Part shown: piece after piece, positions 1 through 8,400 of the stretch
Layout of the letters: each line of letters begins with the position of its first letter
How positions within the stretch are numbered: position 1 is the stretch's first letter
Source of the DNA: an uncultured Collinsella sp.
GTDB taxonomy: Bacteria; Actinomycetota; Coriobacteriia; Coriobacteriales; Coriobacteriaceae
DNA length: 25,908 bases
Assembly (NCBI GenBank): GCA_937989875.1
Contig: CALKBO010000016.1
Location: forward strand, 1 to 25,908
Direction: 5' to 3'
The notes under the pieces: generated by a model
What the model was told of the DNA's origin: nothing
Database searches by the model: none
The model's input: only the letters and a program-made list of their open reading frames with translations
Translations under genes and position numbers: made by a program

Positions 1-54
1 GTCCCTTGCGGCGTAGTTCTTATTTAAGCCGTCCAAGTTTTGGGGCGCAGTTCA
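1..54 (+). mobile_element. Terminal tip of an IS150-group (IS3 family) insertion sequence, partial
   Basis: These 54 bases are a perfect inverted copy of 25854-25907. Read outward from the window the tip begins TGAACTGCGCCCCAAAAC and continues with TTGGACGG, the pattern of IS150-group ends (TG at the outer edge, CTG, a C run, then TTGGACG). The tip faces the window interior and ends at CA, positions 53-54. A short frame at 2-16 reads Ser-Leu-Ala-Ala-stop, which would suit the last codons of an orfB transposase and suggests this is the orfB-distal end, reading into the window; that is inference from five codons. The rest of the element lies outside the window. Confidence 0.7.
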
Positions 55-74
55 ACAACGGGACGGGCCTTTTT
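55..74 (+). terminator. Right half of an intrinsic terminator left beside the IS tip
   Basis: Directly after the IS tip come 15 GC-rich bases ending GGGACGGGCC, then five T. The complementary left arm is not present next to it, so this looks like the descending arm and T-tract of a terminator whose other arm lies beyond the IS. The IS-borne CCGTCC near 31-36 could by chance pair with GGACGG here. Confidence 0.4.
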
Positions 75-136
75 CTGTTATCAAGTGTCAGGAGGGACAG
101 GCGCAGCCGTTAAAACCGTCAGCCAGCCCACAAACG

Positions 137-1027
137 CTAATCCACGCGCTTGTCGCCCATAAAGAAGACGGCCACCGTGCCGGGGCCGGTATGTGAGCCA
201 ATCAGAGCACCGATGCTATTGATCTCAATCTTGCCTTTGAGCTGCGGAACCTGTTCCTCTATCAGTGCCGCAACGGCCTCGGCGTCCGCGCGGCACGCCG
301 AGTGCGACATGATGCACTTGCCCGAATAGTTCGCACCGTCCTGCACATGCGCCATCACGGTCTTGGCCATCTCGGAGATCGCGCGCTTCTTGGTGCGAAT
401 CTTCTCACGCGGCGCCAGCTCACCTTCGCAATCGACCGTCATGAGCGGGCAAATCTTAAGCGCCGTGCCGATAATCGCGCTCGCAGCCGAAATACGACCG
501 CCGCGCAAATAGCTCGACAGATCGGTCGAGAAGAACCAGTGGTGCAGGTTGAGTTTATGCTCCTCAATCCAAGCGGCCGTCTCGTCAAGCGAAGCGCCGC
601 TATCGCGAACGTCGGCGGCACATTCCGCCAGCAGGCCAAAGCCCGAAGACGCCGCCAGCGAATCGATGACGCGCACCTTGCCGCCCTGGGGATAGCGATC
701 CGCGAGCATCTGCGCCGCAACGCAGGCCGATCCATACGTGCCCGAAATACCCGACGACAATGCCAGGTGCAGCACGTCTTTGCCCTCGGCAACAAACGGC
801 TCCCAAAACTCCTCATACTCACCTACGCTCACCTGAGACGTCTTGGGCATGGCGCCCGCGGCAATCTGGGCAAAAAACTCGTCCGGCGTAATCGACTGAT
901 ACAGATCGTCCGTATAGACAACATCGTCGATCTCGTAATGAAAACACACGACAGAAATATTGCGCGACGCAAAGAACTCACGGGTTCGATCGGCGGCGGA
1001 TTCACAGGTCAGGACAAAATCACTCAT
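137..1027 (-). CDS. DegV family fatty-acid-binding protein
   Basis: This 296-residue protein is a full-length member of the DegV (FakB-like) family, two-domain cytoplasmic proteins that bind a single fatty acid. In Firmicutes, FakB proteins present that fatty acid to the kinase FakA for phosphorylation; no FakA gene is visible here, so its partner is unknown. Family signatures are visible in order: an N-terminal strand with CESAAD, the TSQVS motif, SSGISGTY, the DS of the lid region, YLRGGRIS, and the C-terminal GSHTGPG loop. The start at 1027 is chosen because AAGGAG lies just upstream. The in-frame ATG at 1048 would overlap that ribosome binding site and adds residues not typical of the family. 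The gene is transcribed alone, divergent from fbp, from a region with a long inverted repeat. Family assignment is secure; the ligand is not known. Confidence 0.9.
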   Translation of the reverse strand: MSDFVLTCESAADRTREFFASRNISVVCFHYEIDDVVYTDDLYQSITPDEFFAQIAAGAMPKTSQVSVGEYEEFWEPFVAEGKDVLHLALSSGISGTYGSACVAAQMLADRYPQGGKVRVIDSLAASSGFGLLAECAADVRDSGASLDETAAWIEEHKLNLHHWFFSTDLSSYLRGGRISAASAIIGTALKICPLMTVDCEGELAPREKIRTKKRAISEMAKTVMAHVQDGANYSGKCIMSHSACRADAEAVAALIEEQVPQLKGKIEINSIGALIGSHTGPGTVAVFFMGDKRVD

Positions 1028-1074
1028 ATGAGGCTCCTTACTCATTGCTGCGTAAATTATTGCACAGCAAGCGT

Positions 1075-1141
1075 GAATACGGTACAAATGTCCACTATTT
1101 ACCAAATTGAACCAAAGATAGTGAACATCTTTACCGTCATC
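1075..1141. promoter_or_regulatory. Operator-like inverted repeat upstream of degV
   Basis: Two 24-base arms, 1075-1098 and 1118-1141, are inverted copies matching at 19 of 24 positions and separated by 19 bases. The best-conserved core is ATGTCCACTAT against the reverse complement of ATAGTGAACAT (10 of 11). The spacer holds a direct repeat of ACCAAA (1101-1106 and 1111-1116). The site lies 48 bases upstream of the degV start, in the divergent degV-fbp region, and its AT-rich symmetry suits a dimeric regulator. No regulator is identified. Confidence 0.45.
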
Positions 1142-1345
1142 ATCTCTATCGATCCCGGAGGCATGCGTCTGTAAAAACGACCCTGCGTCTCCACTCAACC
1201 GCCATATCTACCTCAACTAAATCGATTTACCAAACCGTTCGGCCAACAATTCGACCTCCCATCCCCATTCGAAACAAAAGCGGCGCATACTGATAAACGT
1301 TTGACGCTGTTTGTCAGTTTTACCAACCACATCGGAAGGTGCTTC

Positions 1346-3262
1346 ATGGTCGCATTCGATCGCAACCCGCAAGACTTCAAGTATCTGCGCCTGCTGTCGA
1401 GACAGTTCCCCACCGAGCAATCCGCATTCACCGAGATCATCAACCTCTCGGCCATCCTCAACCTACCCAAGGGCACCGAGCATTTTATGAGCGATGTGCA
1501 TGGCGAATACGAAGCCTTTATGCACATCCTCAACAACTGCTCGGGCGTCGTGCGCGAGCATGTCGACGAGATCTTTGGCAACACGCTCTCCTTTGACGAA
1601 AAGGGCGAGCTGTGCACGCTCATCTACTATCCGCGCGAGAAGATCGATCTTGTCCGCAGCCGGCGCGAGGACTCGCCCACCTGGTACAAGACCATGCTCG
1701 ACCAGCTCATTGTGGTTGCCCGCTCGCTTTCGAGTCGCTACACCCGCTCCAAGGTGCGTAAGGCCATCCCGCGTGATTACGCCTACATCATCGACGAGTT
1801 GCTGCACACGCATCCAGACGAGAACAACTACCGCGTGCGTTATCACGAGCGCATTATCGAATCCATCTTGGAGACCGCCAGCGCCGACGACTTTATCGAG
1901 TCGCTTGCCTCGCTCATCAAGCGCCTCGCCGTCGACCATCTGCACTTGGTGGGCGACATCTTCGACCGCGGTGGCGGTGCGGCCAAAATTATGGACCGTC
2001 TGCTCACCTATCATTCGCTCGACATTCAGTGGGGCAACCACGACCTGCTGTGGATGGGCGCCGCTGCCGGCGAGCCCGCCTGCATCGCCACGGTGCTGCG
2101 CAACAACCTGCGCTACGACAACCATGAGATTCTCGAGAACGACTACGGCATCTCGCTGCGCGAGCTTGTCGCCTTCGCCGACGCCACCTATACCGCCGGC
2201 GAGTCCATCAGCCCGCTGATCAAAGCCATTAATGTCCTGCTCTTTAAGCTCGAGGGCCAGATTATCCAGCGCCACCCCGAGTTCGACATGGCCGACCGCC
2301 TGCTGCTCGACAAGATCGATCACGACGCCGGCACAGTCACGCTTGCCGACGGCAGCGTGTGGCCGCTCACGACCAACGACTTCCCCACCGTCGATCCGGC
2401 GGACCCCTACACGCTCACGCCCGAGGAGCAGCACATCATCGACAAACTCGTGTCCGAGTTTGTCACCGCCGATCACCTGCATCGCCACATCGATTTCCTC
2501 TATACCCACGGCTCCATGTATAAGGTCGCCAACGGCAACCTGCTGTTCCACGGCTGCGTGCCGCTCAACGAAGACGGCACCTTTAGCAGCATGAATTGCC
2601 TGGGCACCTGGCACGCCGGGCGCGATTATTTTGATTTTTGCGACTATATCGCCCGCCGCGCCTGGCGCGTCGGCGACCGCGATGCCCTCGACTGGATGTG
2701 GTACCTGTGGATCGGCTTTAACTCACCCGCCAGCGGACGCGTGGTGCGCACGTTCGAGCGCGCCTACATCGCCGACAAGAGCACGTGGGTCGAGCCGATG
2801 GACCCGTACTATACGCTCACCACGTCCTCGTCCGTTTGCGACGACATCATGCGCGAGTTCGGCGTTGCCCCCATGGCCTGCTCGCCGACGGGGCACATCA
2901 TCAACGGCCACACCCCGGTCAAAACCACCAAGGGCGAGCAGCCCATCCGCGCCAACGGCAAGTTGCTAGTCATCGACGGCGGTTTCTGTCGCGCCTACCA
3001 TCCCAAAACGGGCATCGCCGGCTACACGCTCATCTCGAGCTCGCGCGGCTGCCGCCTCAAGTCGCACCGGGCCTTTACAACGGTTGCCGAGGCACTCACG
3101 CGCAACATCGACATCGAAAGCGAGACCAACCGCTTTGACGAGGCCGACCGTCGCCGCATGGTGAGCGACACCGACACCGGCGTCAAGATTCGCAGCCAGA
3201 TCCAGGACCTGCGCCAACTGCTCGATGCATATAGAAACGGTGCTATCGAGGAGCGCGCCTAG
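1346..3262 (+). CDS. fbp: Class III fructose-1,6-bisphosphatase
   Basis: Hydrolyses fructose 1,6-bisphosphate to fructose 6-phosphate in gluconeogenesis, in the cytoplasm, with a metal-dependent calcineurin-like phosphoesterase core. The 638 residues match the usual 640-670 of the class III (Bacillus-type) enzyme. Metal-binding motifs are in order: SDVHGE with Asp50 and His52, GDIFDRG with Asp204 and Asp207, and GNHD with Asn231 and His232. The C-terminal part carries the family segments NGHTPVK and IDGGFCRAY. The ATG at 1346 is preferred because GGAAGG lies just before it and because the protein begins FDRNPQDFKYLRLL as in homologues; an upstream TTG at 1301 would add 15 unrelated residues. 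TTGACG at 1301-1306 within a TGAC...GTCA repeat may be part of its promoter, but no convincing -10 box was found. Two GtrA genes follow on the same strand. Confidence 0.95.
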   Translation: MVAFDRNPQDFKYLRLLSRQFPTEQSAFTEIINLSAILNLPKGTEHFMSDVHGEYEAFMHILNNCSGVVREHVDEIFGNTLSFDEKGELCTLIYYPREKIDLVRSRREDSPTWYKTMLDQLIVVARSLSSRYTRSKVRKAIPRDYAYIIDELLHTHPDENNYRVRYHERIIESILETASADDFIESLASLIKRLAVDHLHLVGDIFDRGGGAAKIMDRLLTYHSLDIQWGNHDLLWMGAAAGEPACIATVLRNNLRYDNHEILENDYGISLRELVAFADATYTAGESISPLIKAINVLLFKLEGQIIQRHPEFDMADRLLLDKIDHDAGTVTLADGSVWPLTTNDFPTVDPADPYTLTPEEQHIIDKLVSEFVTADHLHRHIDFLYTHGSMYKVANGNLLFHGCVPLNEDGTFSSMNCLGTWHAGRDYFDFCDYIARRAWRVGDRDALDWMWYLWIGFNSPASGRVVRTFERAYIADKSTWVEPMDPYYTLTTSSSVCDDIMREFGVAPMACSPTGHIINGHTPVKTTKGEQPIRANGKLLVIDGGFCRAYHPKTGIAGYTLISSSRGCRLKSHRAFTTVAEALTRNIDIESETNRFDEADRRRMVSDTDTGVKIRSQIQDLRQLLDAYRNGAIEERA

Positions 3263-3270
3263 CCCCGCCT

Positions 3271-3309
3271 GTGGGGATTGGCTAAACTTGCTGAGTTTGT
3301 CATCCCCAC
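3271..3309 (+). other. Nested hairpin between fbp and the first GtrA gene
   Basis: GTGGGGAT (3271-3278) pairs perfectly with ATCCCCAC (3302-3309). Inside the loop AAACT and AGTTT form a second short stem. There is no T-tract, so it is not a standard terminator; it could stabilise or attenuate the fbp-gtrA message. Confidence 0.4.
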
Positions 3310-3340
3310 GGCGCTGCGGCGCCGCCCTAAGGCAGGTACC

Positions 3341-3736
3341 ATGCAAAAGCTCCTTGCGCAGATCATGAAGTTTGGCGTCGTCGGCGTCGTCGCCACCGTC
3401 ATCGACTTTGGCATCATGAATCTGCTCCACTACGGTCTGGGCCTCAATATCCTGATCGCCAACACCAGCGGCTTTATCGTCTCGCTCATCTTTAATTACG
3501 TCGCCAGCATGAAGTACGTGTTTGCGCACAAGGAAGGCATGAGCCGCCGCCGCGAGTTCATTATCTTTGTCGTGCTGTCCGTGATCGGCCTGGCACTCAA
3601 CGACGGTATCGTGCTGGCACTCAACGCCGGTCTGGGGCTCGAGGCCAATATCGCCAAGATCTGCGCCACCGCGCTTGTCATGGTCTACAACTTTGTGACC
3701 CGAAAGATCTTCCTGGAGGGCGACGAGACAAAATAG
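3341..3736 (+). CDS. GtrA family membrane protein, copy 1
   Basis: A 131-residue integral membrane protein of the GtrA family (PF04138). Members are small four-helix proteins implicated in moving polyprenyl-phosphate-linked sugars across the membrane for glycosylation of surface polymers. Four hydrophobic segments are visible, the first beginning QIMKFGVVGVVATVIDFG, with the family's conserved loop MKYVF-H-EGMSRRREF between helices 2 and 3. The ATG at 3341 starts right at the domain; a TTG at 3278 lies inside a hairpin and would add 21 residues outside the domain. It lies 78 bases after fbp and is a clear paralogue of the next gene, sharing the MKYVF-EGMSR-REF stretch, so the pair arose by duplication. 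No glycosyltransferase gene is next to it, so its sugar is unknown. Confidence 0.88.
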   Translation: MQKLLAQIMKFGVVGVVATVIDFGIMNLLHYGLGLNILIANTSGFIVSLIFNYVASMKYVFAHKEGMSRRREFIIFVVLSVIGLALNDGIVLALNAGLGLEANIAKICATALVMVYNFVTRKIFLEGDETK

Positions 3737-3762
3737 CTCGAAACCCCTGCAGCATTACGGCG

Positions 3763-3802
3763 CCCACGGACGACGCGCACTCAGCGCAGTATCGTCCGTG
3801 GG
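3763..3802. other. Long hairpin between the two GtrA genes
   Basis: CCCACGGACGA (3763-3773) pairs perfectly with TCGTCCGTGGG (3792-3802); the 18-base loop holds a further GCGC/GCGC stem. The stem is terminator-like but is followed by TGTCGCTCG, not a T run. It may end or slow transcription after the first GtrA gene. Confidence 0.45.
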
Positions 3803-3819
3803 TGTCGCTCGTTTACGGG

Positions 3820-3858
3820 CAAATTTTCAACGTTTGCGGATTAGCTCTTGAAAATTTG
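3820..3858. promoter_or_regulatory. Perfect AT-rich inverted repeat upstream of the second GtrA gene
   Basis: CAAATTTTCAA (3820-3830) and TTGAAAATTTG (3848-3858) are perfect inverted copies, 17 bases apart. AT-rich arms with this spacing in a GC-rich genome, about 100 bases upstream of the second GtrA start, fit an operator. No regulator can be named. Confidence 0.4.
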
Positions 3859-3955
3859 GCGAGTTCATATAGTTCTTGGCAAAGACCTTACGTTTCCCTT
3901 GTAAAAGCTCTAAAGTATCCTCTGCTCGATTCATCAACGCATTGGATGTGATTAC

Positions 3956-4363
3956 GTGCGCAAGGCGCTGGCACAACCTCATACCAAGCAGTTCCTCAAG
4001 TTTGCCGTCGTGGGTCTTATCTCCTTTGGCATCGACTGGGGCATGCTCATTGCGCTCGTCGAGCTGTTCCACCTCGACTTTTTGATGAGCACCACGGTTT
4101 CGTTTATCACGTCCGTCGTGGTCAACTACTGGCTCAGCATGAAGTACGTGTTCGACCACCGCGAAGGCATGAGCCGCAAGCGCGAGTTCACGATCTTCAC
4201 CATCCTGTCGGTGATCGGCCTGGGCCTCAACGACCTGTACATGTTTGTGGGCGTCACGTTTTTGAGCATCGGCTACCAGGCCATGAAGGCCATCGCCACG
4301 TTCCTCGTCACCTGGTACAACTACTTCAGCCGCCGCTTCTTCCTCGAGGGCGCACGGTCGTAG
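3956..4363 (+). CDS. GtrA family membrane protein, copy 2
   Basis: A 135-residue paralogue of the preceding gene, also four transmembrane helices (first helix from FLKFAVVGLISFGIDWG). The conserved loop MKYVFDHREGMSRKREF is nearly the same as in copy 1, and both end in a positively charged F-L-E-G tail. It begins at GTG 3956 with only a weak ribosome binding site; no better in-frame start is seen nearby because the in-frame ATG-like positions upstream run into stops. The 219-base gap to copy 1, with its own hairpin and inverted repeat, suggests separate expression. A strong terminator follows. The function, probably lipid-linked sugar flipping, comes from the family only. Confidence 0.85.
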   Translation: MRKALAQPHTKQFLKFAVVGLISFGIDWGMLIALVELFHLDFLMSTTVSFITSVVVNYWLSMKYVFDHREGMSRKREFTIFTILSVIGLGLNDLYMFVGVTFLSIGYQAMKAIATFLVTWYNYFSRRFFLEGARS

Positions 4364-4389
4364 TCGATTCACTATTTGCTTGAATGTAT

Positions 4390-4424
4390 AACCGGTTGGA
4401 ATTCCCGTTCCAACCGGTTTTTTT
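4390..4424 (+). terminator. Intrinsic terminator after the GtrA genes
   Basis: A perfect 12-bp stem (AACCGGTTGGAA, 4390-4401, with 4408-4419), a 6-base loop and a T run follow the stop of the second GtrA gene by 26 bases. Confidence 0.92.
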
Positions 4425-4463
4425 GTTTACCGAGAGACCCGGTGGCCCAGTCCCATTCGCACG

Positions 4464-4501
4464 AAAAACGGGCGGCCCGGATGTTTGTCCGAACCGCCCG
4501 T
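4464..4501 (-). terminator. Intrinsic terminator of the DUF4430 operon
   Basis: On the minus strand a 14-bp stem (4488-4501 with 4468-4481, two G-U pairs) and a 6-base loop are followed by five T (the A run at 4464-4468). It lies 22 bases past the stop of the small DUF4430 gene and faces the GtrA terminator, so the two converging units are insulated. Confidence 0.9.
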
Positions 4502-4523
4502 ATGGTGCGATATGTCGAGGCCT

Positions 4524-5432
4524 CTAACCTGTTACGTAATACCAGACCACGTTGTCGCCGTTGGAGAGAACGTAGTTGCTGCAGGCCGTCATGGGCGTTG
4601 TGCCGTTTACGGAGTACATCCAGCCGCTCGTGCCGCCGTACTGTTTTTCGGCCAAACCACCAATCGCAGAAACATACGTGCCGTACGACGAGCCGTGTGC
4701 GTTGACAGAAAGGCCCAGCGCGTACAGGACATCGTAGACGGTAGCGCCTTCGTTAAAGGTAAAGGTGCCACCAGAGGACACAGGATTGCCCACAGCGCTC
4801 GATGTGACCGAAACCGTCACTGTTACGTAGTTGGACTCCTGCGAGCTGCCCTGGCCGCCCGAGGAAGCGCTTCCGCCATTAGAGCTGGAGACTCCATCAG
4901 ACGACTGACCGCCGCCCGAAGAAGCACCGCCAGACGCATTGGAAGTATCGCCGGCTCCTGTATTCTGGGCAGCGGATTTATCTCCAGACTTCTTGCCGTC
5001 CTGACCATCGGACTTCTTGCCATCCGAGCTTTTATCCGATTCCTTGTCCGAGGACTCGGAATCGTCCTTGAACTTGGACTCATCAGAATCCTTGGACTTG
5101 TCTTTTGCATCATTCGATGACTTGGAGCCCTCGGAACTGGCCTCGCCCGAAGTCGTAGTCGAGCCAGACGCCTTGGTGTCCTTGGTGACGACGCTCTCCC
5201 CCGTCACGGTCTGAACGATCCAGTCGATGGACCAGGCGCCGCTCTCGGAAGGATGGACGAAGCCCAGCGAGACGACGATCAGAATGGTGCACGCGGCGGT
5301 CAGGACGCCAGCAAGCGCCTTCCGCCGAGGGGCGGACGCCGCCGAAACGGCGCCCTGTTGCTTTGCATCGTCGAACTGAATGAACGAGGAATCTGGTTGC
5401 TTGGGGTCAGCGTCCTTGGATTTATTGGACAC
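4524..5432 (-). CDS. DUF4430 (transcobalamin C-terminal-like) membrane-anchored protein
   Basis: A 302-residue protein with three parts: a short cytoplasmic N-terminus, one membrane helix near residues 40-60 (ALAGVLTAACTILIVVSLGF), and a long Ser/Lys/Asp/Gly-rich spacer (about 85-200) ending in a single DUF4430 domain (about 203-302). That domain is related to the C-terminal domain of transcobalamin and intrinsic factor. The N-in topology would place it outside the cell. The GTG at 5432 is preferred because AGGTGAGGG lies at the right distance; the GTG at 5441 abuts the upstream stop but has no clear site. Either way the start is within 12 bases of the stop of the large surface protein, so the genes are translationally coupled and share the cobalamin riboswitch. 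A cobalamin- or corrinoid-binding partner role is inferred; the domain alone does not prove binding. Confidence 0.8.
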   Translation of the reverse strand: MSNKSKDADPKQPDSSFIQFDDAKQQGAVSAASAPRRKALAGVLTAACTILIVVSLGFVHPSESGAWSIDWIVQTVTGESVVTKDTKASGSTTTSGEASSEGSKSSNDAKDKSKDSDESKFKDDSESSDKESDKSSDGKKSDGQDGKKSGDKSAAQNTGAGDTSNASGGASSGGGQSSDGVSSSNGGSASSGGQGSSQESNYVTVTVSVTSSAVGNPVSSGGTFTFNEGATVYDVLYALGLSVNAHGSSYGTYVSAIGGLAEKQYGGTSGWMYSVNGTTPMTACSNYVLSNGDNVVWYYVTG

Positions 5433-5441
5433 AGCCCTCAC

Positions 5442-8400
5442 CTACCGACGTTTGGTGAACACGAACACGCCGACGATGGCGAGTCCGATGACGCCGGCGG
5501 CAACGCCAACAATGGCGAGCGGATTGGTGCCAGTCTCCTGCTCGGAAGCACCAGAGGGCTTCTTAGCAGTGATCGTGGAAGCAGCGCCCGTATCGGACTT
5601 GGAATCGGACTTCTTGTCGGACTTGCTGTCCTTCTTGTCAGACTTCTTGTCAGACTTCTTCTCGTCCTTCTTATCGGACTTATCGGAGTCCTTCTTGTCG
5701 GACTTGTTGTCCTTGGTCTCGGTCTTGGTCGACACCGTCGTCTTGGTCACCGGCTTCTGACCCGGGGCGACAGCGCCGCCAGCCTGCTGGCCCTTCGTGC
5801 CGGAGCCGGAACCCGTGCCAGCGCCAGCACCGGAACCGTTACCAGCGCCACCATTGCCGCCATTGGAGCCAGAACCGCCATTGCCGCCAGGGTTAACGGC
5901 ATTCTTGGTCCACTTGGCATACAGCGTCAGATCGGCCGTCACCGGCGTACTGAAGTCATACGCCTGCGTGCAAGCCTCATCGGTATACCAACCGCCGAAA
6001 GTGCAGCCATCGCGCGTCGGATCGGCCGGCTTGACCAGCTTGCCATCGGCCGTAGCAACAAACTTAGTGTCGCAAGCAGACCCGCCATTGGAATTAAAGG
6101 CAACCGTCCAAGACTCAACGGCCCCAAGCTTGAACAGCGTGCCCGAGTCGTTGATGTAGTACAGGTTGCCAGATGCATCGGCAATGACCGGAGAGTCACA
6201 GTACTGGTAATGGCCAGCCGCATCATAAATTTGCGTCGCCTCTGCATCGCCGAGCGTATAGCGATACACGCCACCACCAGCAGAGTAGTTGACGTAATCC
6301 TTGCTATCCGCGCTGTTAACGGTGAAGTACACATAGGTCTTGCCACCCTGAACACTCACCAGCGGAGTAGCGGCGATACCGTTGAGGCCAGCCGGCAGCG
6401 CCTTGCCGTCAGCAGCAGCGACCATCGTGGTCTTACCCGTCTTCAGGTTATAGAGAACCAGAGCAGAGCCCGTAGCCGTCTGTCCGCCGACAATCAGATT
6501 GTCACCAGACACCGCAGGGGCGCTCAGATTATTCGTAAGGCCCAGATCAATCGTCTTCTGTTCACTCAGCACGCCCTTCGCCGAAAGCGAAATCACATGG
6601 AGCTTTCCATCGTGCGTCATCTGATAGAAGGTCGAACCATTGGACGGATCGGCAATGCAATCGGCATTTGCGACAGTGCCGAGCTTCATGGTCGAAACGA
6701 CATCGCCCGTCGTCTTATCAATGCACTTAAGCGTACCCGCGCTCGTAGGAACGATGGCATACTTATCCGTCAAAGCCGCACCAGTCCAGTAATAGCCCTC
6801 GGAAGCGTCAATGTTCTGCCAAGAGACTTCGCCCGTGGCAATCTTGATACGCTTAAGGGAGCCGTTGCCGTAGGTCGCGTTGTAGTTCTCGTCATACGAA
6901 ATATCGACCGTACCAACATAGACGTACTCGCCGTCCGAAACGACGGTGCAGGAGCTCTGCGTCAAGTCCGTCAAACCGGGCGTCAGCCACTTGCAGATCA
7001 GCTTGTCTGCAGTAATCGCCTGGACCGCACCGCCGTTGAGCGGAACGATGATAAGGCCATTGGTGTAGATCGGACGAGAGGTATAACTCACCTTGGAGGC
7101 AAGCGGCGCAGAGGCAACCTTTTTGCCCGTGGACGAATCGATCTTAATGAGCTCGTTCTCGGTCGCGATGTACACAAAGCCGTTAGCGATGACAGGCTCG
7201 CTGCAGTTGGCATACTGCTGGCCAGACTCGGCCTTCCAATCGAAGGCCCACTTAAGACCGGCGGCCTGCGCAGGCGTCTTGGCATCCGTTACGGTCGAAC
7301 CGTTGCCACTGTTGCCGTAGCCGGCCCACTCGACATCCCAATCAGGAGTCGTCGCACTCGGGTCCACGACAATCTTGTCGGGATCGGGCATGGGCGAATT
7401 ATCGGTGGTGTAGGCAAACGTAACCTTGTCGCCGCTCTTGAGCGTGACCTGGTTGGCGCAGAGAGATGAGGGCTCTCCGTTGATATACAGATGCCAATAT
7501 TTATTGGTCGCACCATCCCAGCCATACGGCTTGTGATCGAACGGCGAAGTAATGGAATTGAGGAACCAGTAAGCACCATTCTGGGAGGCGTTGTAATCAA
7601 CGCCCTTCGCCTTCAGAACCGCCTCAATAAGGTCTTGGGCCGTAGAACCTTCGGGCAGGGAAACATTGCTTGCCGAGCCCCAGCGAGTATTGTTGCCGTT
7701 GACATCGGGGCCGATAACATCGACAGACCCAAGAACCTGGCCAGGAAGGGCATCGGCGTCAGCACCATACATAAAGGTGATGGCATCGCCCTCTTGGAGC
7801 TCGTAGGCACCGGCGCCAACGTCGGCGAACTTGCCATTTACGTAGAAGCGCCAATAGCTATTGGTCGCAGCATCCCAGCCATAGGACTTACCATCGAACG
7901 GCGAATAAATGCCGTTGAGGAACCAGCCCCAAGACGATTCGCTAGCATCAAGCTTAAGGCCGGTCTGCTCAAGGAGATCCTTAGCAGTGGAGCCTGCCTT
8001 GAGACTCGTCTGACCCGTCGAAGCCCAAACCCGCTGCTTGCCGTCCTTATCCTTACCGAGAACCTGAACAGAAGCATGGACAGAATCGGAGGGCAGCTGG
8101 TCGCCCCAGCCACCGTAGAACCACGTAACGGTATCGCCGACATGGATGGTGACATTGTCCGCCGTATAGTCACTCGACTTGCCGTTGATGAACAGTTGCC
8201 AATAGGTCGAATAATCTTGGGGCGTACCCAGCTCAACACCGTTGTACTTAAGGCTCAGAATGAAGGAGCCCGCAGCAACGGCGTCAATATCATTCGCCTC
8301 GAGCGCGGCCTTCGTAAGGTCAAGCGCGCTCGAACCGGACGTCACCACATACTGCGCGTTATCGACCCAAGTCTGAGTCTTGCCCTGGGCATCGCGACCA

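Noticed and set aside
1463..2614. Minus-strand frame opposite fbp
   Set aside because: It is a mirror of the fbp coding sequence with no recognisable motif; fbp itself has all family motifs.
5590..5710. Regular short repeats as a CRISPR array
   Set aside because: They are in-frame codons for Lys-Ser-Asp with no constant spacer length; no CRISPR array exists in the window.
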